A stretch of DNA of 16,119 nucleotides from Saprospiraceae bacterium (lineage in GTDB: Bacteria; Bacteroidota; Bacteroidia; Chitinophagales; Saprospiraceae): the NCBI GenBank assembly GCA_016718205.1, contig JADKEB010000005.1:50001-66119 (forward strand), given 5' to 3'. The notes under the pieces are model-generated. The model was not told the DNA's origin. It did not search any database and saw only the letters and a list, made by a program, of their open reading frames with translations. This document shows, piece by piece, positions 14,200-16,119 of this stretch (position 1 is its first letter; each line of letters opens with the position of its first letter). Position numbers and translations under genes: made by a program.

Positions 14200-14299
14200 A
14201 GTGAGAACGTAGGGGTACAATTCCTGCGTGACTCGATTACCTGAAAGCGTAGCGGACGACACAAAAGAAACAAATAAAACGAAATAAACACATCAAAAC

Positions 14300-14629
14300 A
14301 TGAAAAAATCGCTTTTAATATTACTTTTAGCCACAAACATTATTATTGCAATAGCGCAGGAAAAAATAACAATTATTGGAAATCAACAGCTTGACCCAAA
14401 CACTAAATTTATGCAAGGTTTTTTGCATGGCGGATCGGCTTATTTAGATTCTGTGAAGGTGGCGAAACTAAAACCAGCTTTTTGGAGAATTGGTGCTTAT
14501 TTTTTAGCAGGAAGTGGATTTTCCGAAACAAAACGTTTTAATCCTAAAATTACAGTTAATATAAATGACCTTTATATGATAGTAAACAATATCCCTTCTC
14601 AAAGTTTAAGTCAACCTTGGGGTTGGTAA
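14300..14629 (+). CDS. Secreted glycoside hydrolase-like protein, N-terminal fragment (frameshifted gene)
   Basis: 109 residues. MKKSLLILLLATNIIIAIAQ is a Sec signal peptide. The rest (GNQQLDPNTKFMQGFLHGG, AKLKPAFWRIGAYFL, VNINDLYMIVNNIP) fits the first strands of a TIM-barrel glycosidase. The frame ends at TAA 14627 after QPWGW. Removing one base from the GGGGTT stretch at 14619-14624 would continue into GNWASWDNLVTMIAN of the next ORF. This gene and the two segments that follow form one locus of about 1.56 kb, the first gene after intron copy 3. It is probably the cargo of a fourth cassette starting TTACCTG at 14237. Confidence 0.7.
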   Translation: MKKSLLILLLATNIIIAIAQEKITIIGNQQLDPNTKFMQGFLHGGSAYLDSVKVAKLKPAFWRIGAYFLAGSGFSETKRFNPKITVNINDLYMIVNNIPSQSLSQPWGW

Positions 14630-14648
14630 TTGGGCAAGTTGGGATAAT

Positions 14649-15329
14649 TTGGTAACAATGATTGCTAATAACTCACTAACTAACAACGAACAAGTTGACG
14701 AATGGGACGTATGGGGAGAACCTGATAATTTTTGGACAGGAACATATAGCCAATGGATTGAAATGTATAGAAGAACTGATAGTATAATCACTTCTATTAT
14801 TCCAAATGCTAAAATTATTGGGCCTGAATTTGGCTTTGGAGCTTGTAATTTTGACATAAATTCTATATTGCAATTTTTAGACAATTTATATTCTGTTGGC
14901 ACTACAATATCAGGAGTCTCTTGGCATGAATTCTGTAATCCCGAGGATGTTCCAATTCATGTTCAACAAGTAAGAGATTCACTATCTGTTAGACCTTGGC
15001 TAGGCAATCTTGATATTCTAATACCTGAATATGCAGGTCCTGCAAATCACACTATCCCATATTGGAATGTTGGTTGGTTATATTATTTTGAAAAATCAAA
15101 AGTAGATTGGGTTTCACACGGATGTTGGGATGAAAATGACGGAACTAATTCTTGGACTAATTGCCAATATGGACTTAATGGTTTATTTATGTGGGACAAC
15201 ATAACACCACAACCCAATTATTGGGTTCACAGAGCTTATGCGGAATTAGATTCAAATCGAATTATTTGTAACTCAACTCACATCAAGACAGTTGCATTAG
15301 CTGTAAAAACAACAGTAATCAGGAAATGA
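14649..15329 (+). CDS. Glycoside hydrolase clan-A-like catalytic fragment (frameshifted gene)
   Basis: 226 residues in the frame following the break at about 14620. VDEWDVWGEPDNFW (Glu24 here) looks like the acid/base motif of GH39-type and other clan GH-A enzymes. LDILIPEYAG (Glu127) sits where the nucleophile is expected, after a barrel strand. GVSWHEFC, WVSHGCWDEND and LNGLFMWDN are further barrel elements. It would hydrolyse a glycosidic bond in an extracellular or cell-surface polysaccharide; the family number and substrate are uncertain. After AVKTTVIRK the frame stops; adding one A to the A5 run at 15305-15309 continues it as AVKNNSNQEMKILIGRYENPNLGSHNAS. Confidence 0.7.
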   Translation: MVTMIANNSLTNNEQVDEWDVWGEPDNFWTGTYSQWIEMYRRTDSIITSIIPNAKIIGPEFGFGACNFDINSILQFLDNLYSVGTTISGVSWHEFCNPEDVPIHVQQVRDSLSVRPWLGNLDILIPEYAGPANHTIPYWNVGWLYYFEKSKVDWVSHGCWDENDGTNSWTNCQYGLNGLFMWDNITPQPNYWVHRAYAELDSNRIICNSTHIKTVALAVKTTVIRK

Positions 15330-15863
15330 AAATATTAATTGGACGCTATGAAAACCCAAATTTAGGCTCACACAATGCCTCAGCAATGTGGAAGTTAAAA
15401 TTACCAATTTTCCATATTGCAGTAATTGCACAATACCACTTGTCTACAGCAGATTCCTTAATAATGTCAATTATTCCATACCATTAAACTCTCTAATAAC
15501 AACTTTTAATGGGAACATTACATTCTGCAGGAGACTCTTCTAGTGGTTTTCTCAACGGATTTATAGATGGAGATTCCTATACCATTTATTTAAACCCATC
15601 AAAAGGAAGTATTTTAACTGTTAACGAACAATTAAAGTAATTCAAAATCATTTGAAATATATCCTAATCCATCATCCTTCTATATTGCATGTTTCTACAC
15701 AATTTCAAATAAAGAAATGCAATTTCAAATATTTAACGCATTGGGAATTCTGGTAAAAGAAGTTACAATATACTTGACAACACAGATTGACATTTCTAAT
15801 TTTGCTAATGGAGTGTATTTTATTTCGGTGAAAAACCAACCTAATCAAATGTGGGTCTCATGA
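15330..15863 (+). pseudogene. C-terminal part of the glycoside hydrolase gene with type IX sorting domain
   Basis: Several frames must be joined. MKILIGRYENPNLGSHNASAMWKL leads into ITNFPYCSNCTIPLVYSRFLNN, then GTLHSAGDSSSGFLNGFIDGDSYTIYLNP. Last, at 15648-15863, comes SFEIYPNPSSFYIACFYT through QIFNALGILVKEV to DISNFANGVYFISVKNQ. The last segment is a Por secretion system (type IX) C-terminal sorting domain, which sends the protein across the outer membrane. The middle segments look like the beta-sandwich that often follows the barrel. About four single-base indels separate them. No attC-like end complementary to this gene's upstream TTACCTG was found before 15911. Confidence 0.65.
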
Positions 15864-15911
15864 AATACGTTGACAGCAAAAATGTGGAAAACTTTTCACA
15901 AATTTGCAAAT

Positions 15912-16119
15912 ATGAGTACAAAAAGAACGAGAAAAGTATTTTCAGAGAGCTTTAAGAAGCAGAAAGTCGAATTGATAGAGAGTGGCAAACTGACCACTGG
16001 ATCAGTTGCAATACAGTTTGATGTGAGTTATACAGCAGTATACCAATGGGTCAAGAAATATGGCAAGGCCACTCCACCAGACAAGATAGTAATCGAAACC
16101 GATAGTGATTATCTGAAAG
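15912..16119 (+). CDS. Transposase HTH protein (OrfA-like), cut by the window end
   Basis: 69 codons from ATG 15912 to the window edge. The sequence MSTKRTRKVFSESFKKQKVELIESGKLT then SVAIQFDVSYTAVYQWVKKYG is a helix-turn-helix of the kind found in OrfA proteins of IS3-type and related elements, where OrfA binds the element's ends. The stop, any OrfB and the inverted repeats lie outside. Its left end must fall between 15863 and 15912, so insertion may have removed the end of the preceding cassette. The family assignment is tentative because only the N-terminal part is visible. Confidence 0.65.
   Translation, partial: MSTKRTRKVFSESFKKQKVELIESGKLTTGSVAIQFDVSYTAVYQWVKKYGKATPPDKIVIETDSDYLK

Larger units (their letters stand above)
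13642..14237 (+). mobile_element. ORF-less group II intron with damaged domain V, copy 3
   Basis: About 596 bases. The 5' end (GTGTCTTGGAACAACC) matches copy 2 for about 118 bases and the 3' end is GACTCGAT. It keeps more of domain I than copy 2, including the run GAACGATAAGGATGATTGAACG and GTTGAACGAAAGTGAACC. The 5' strand of domain V is replaced by the palindrome CCGCCTATGGCGG, so the catalytic helix cannot form normally. A related palindromic sequence (CCCGCCTATGGCCTATGGCGGG) lies at about 13896-13918. It has no reverse transcriptase. It sits at the GTT core of attC 3, in the same orientation as the cassettes. The 5' boundary is ambiguous by one to two bases. Confidence 0.78.

Noticed and set aside
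10862..14237. Repeats flanking the cassettes as IS ends or CRISPR
   Set aside because: The repeated ends carry group II domain V and VI hairpins and start GTGTC; there is no spacer-repeat periodicity and no transposase between them.

Overview
The window looks like Bacteroidota chromosome, possibly a Saprospiria-type lineage, though the lineage is a guess. The supporting signs are low GC, a Por/type IX secretion sorting domain (15648-15863), several promoters of the Bacteroidota form TTTG-N19/20-TAnnTTTG, an ORF6N-domain protein and a Bacteroidota-style phytoene desaturase.

Layout. 1-4870 is ordinary core chromosome on the minus strand: a 3'-truncated crtI-like desaturase, htpG with a terminator and a sigma-54-like promoter, a 690-bp non-coding stretch holding a MITE-like palindromic element, and a short-form serA. 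4955-5255 holds nested palindromes and two terminators. 5346-7583 is a minus-strand mobile module: a C-terminally shortened ORF6N protein and two tyrosine recombinases, one split by a frameshift and one with an uncertain start, with a large nested hairpin (7614-7724) just upstream. 8031-9194 is an intact secreted TPR protein. 9448-10553 is an IS630-family element with 25-bp inverted ends.

From 10554 to 15863 the window is accessory DNA and the most interesting part. Three ORF-less group II intron copies (10554-10860 truncated; 10862-11497; 13642-14237) lie in what I read as an integron gene-cassette array without an integron integrase. The cassettes are a frameshifted lipoprotein, a HigBA-type toxin-antitoxin pair, a frameshifted VOC protein and a frameshifted secreted glycoside hydrolase. 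Imperfect palindromes bounded by AAC and GTT follow the first three. For those three, the first bases after the GTT crossover are complementary to the left end of the same cassette's own attC, as expected if each cassette was once a circle. The two complete intron copies sit exactly at cassette boundaries (the GTT core), in the same orientation as the cassettes.

Many accessory genes carry frameshifts that single-base indels would repair, often in homopolymers, while htpG, serA, crtI and the TPR gene are clean. This is either recent decay of foreign DNA or local assembly error. The window ends inside a helix-turn-helix transposase gene.
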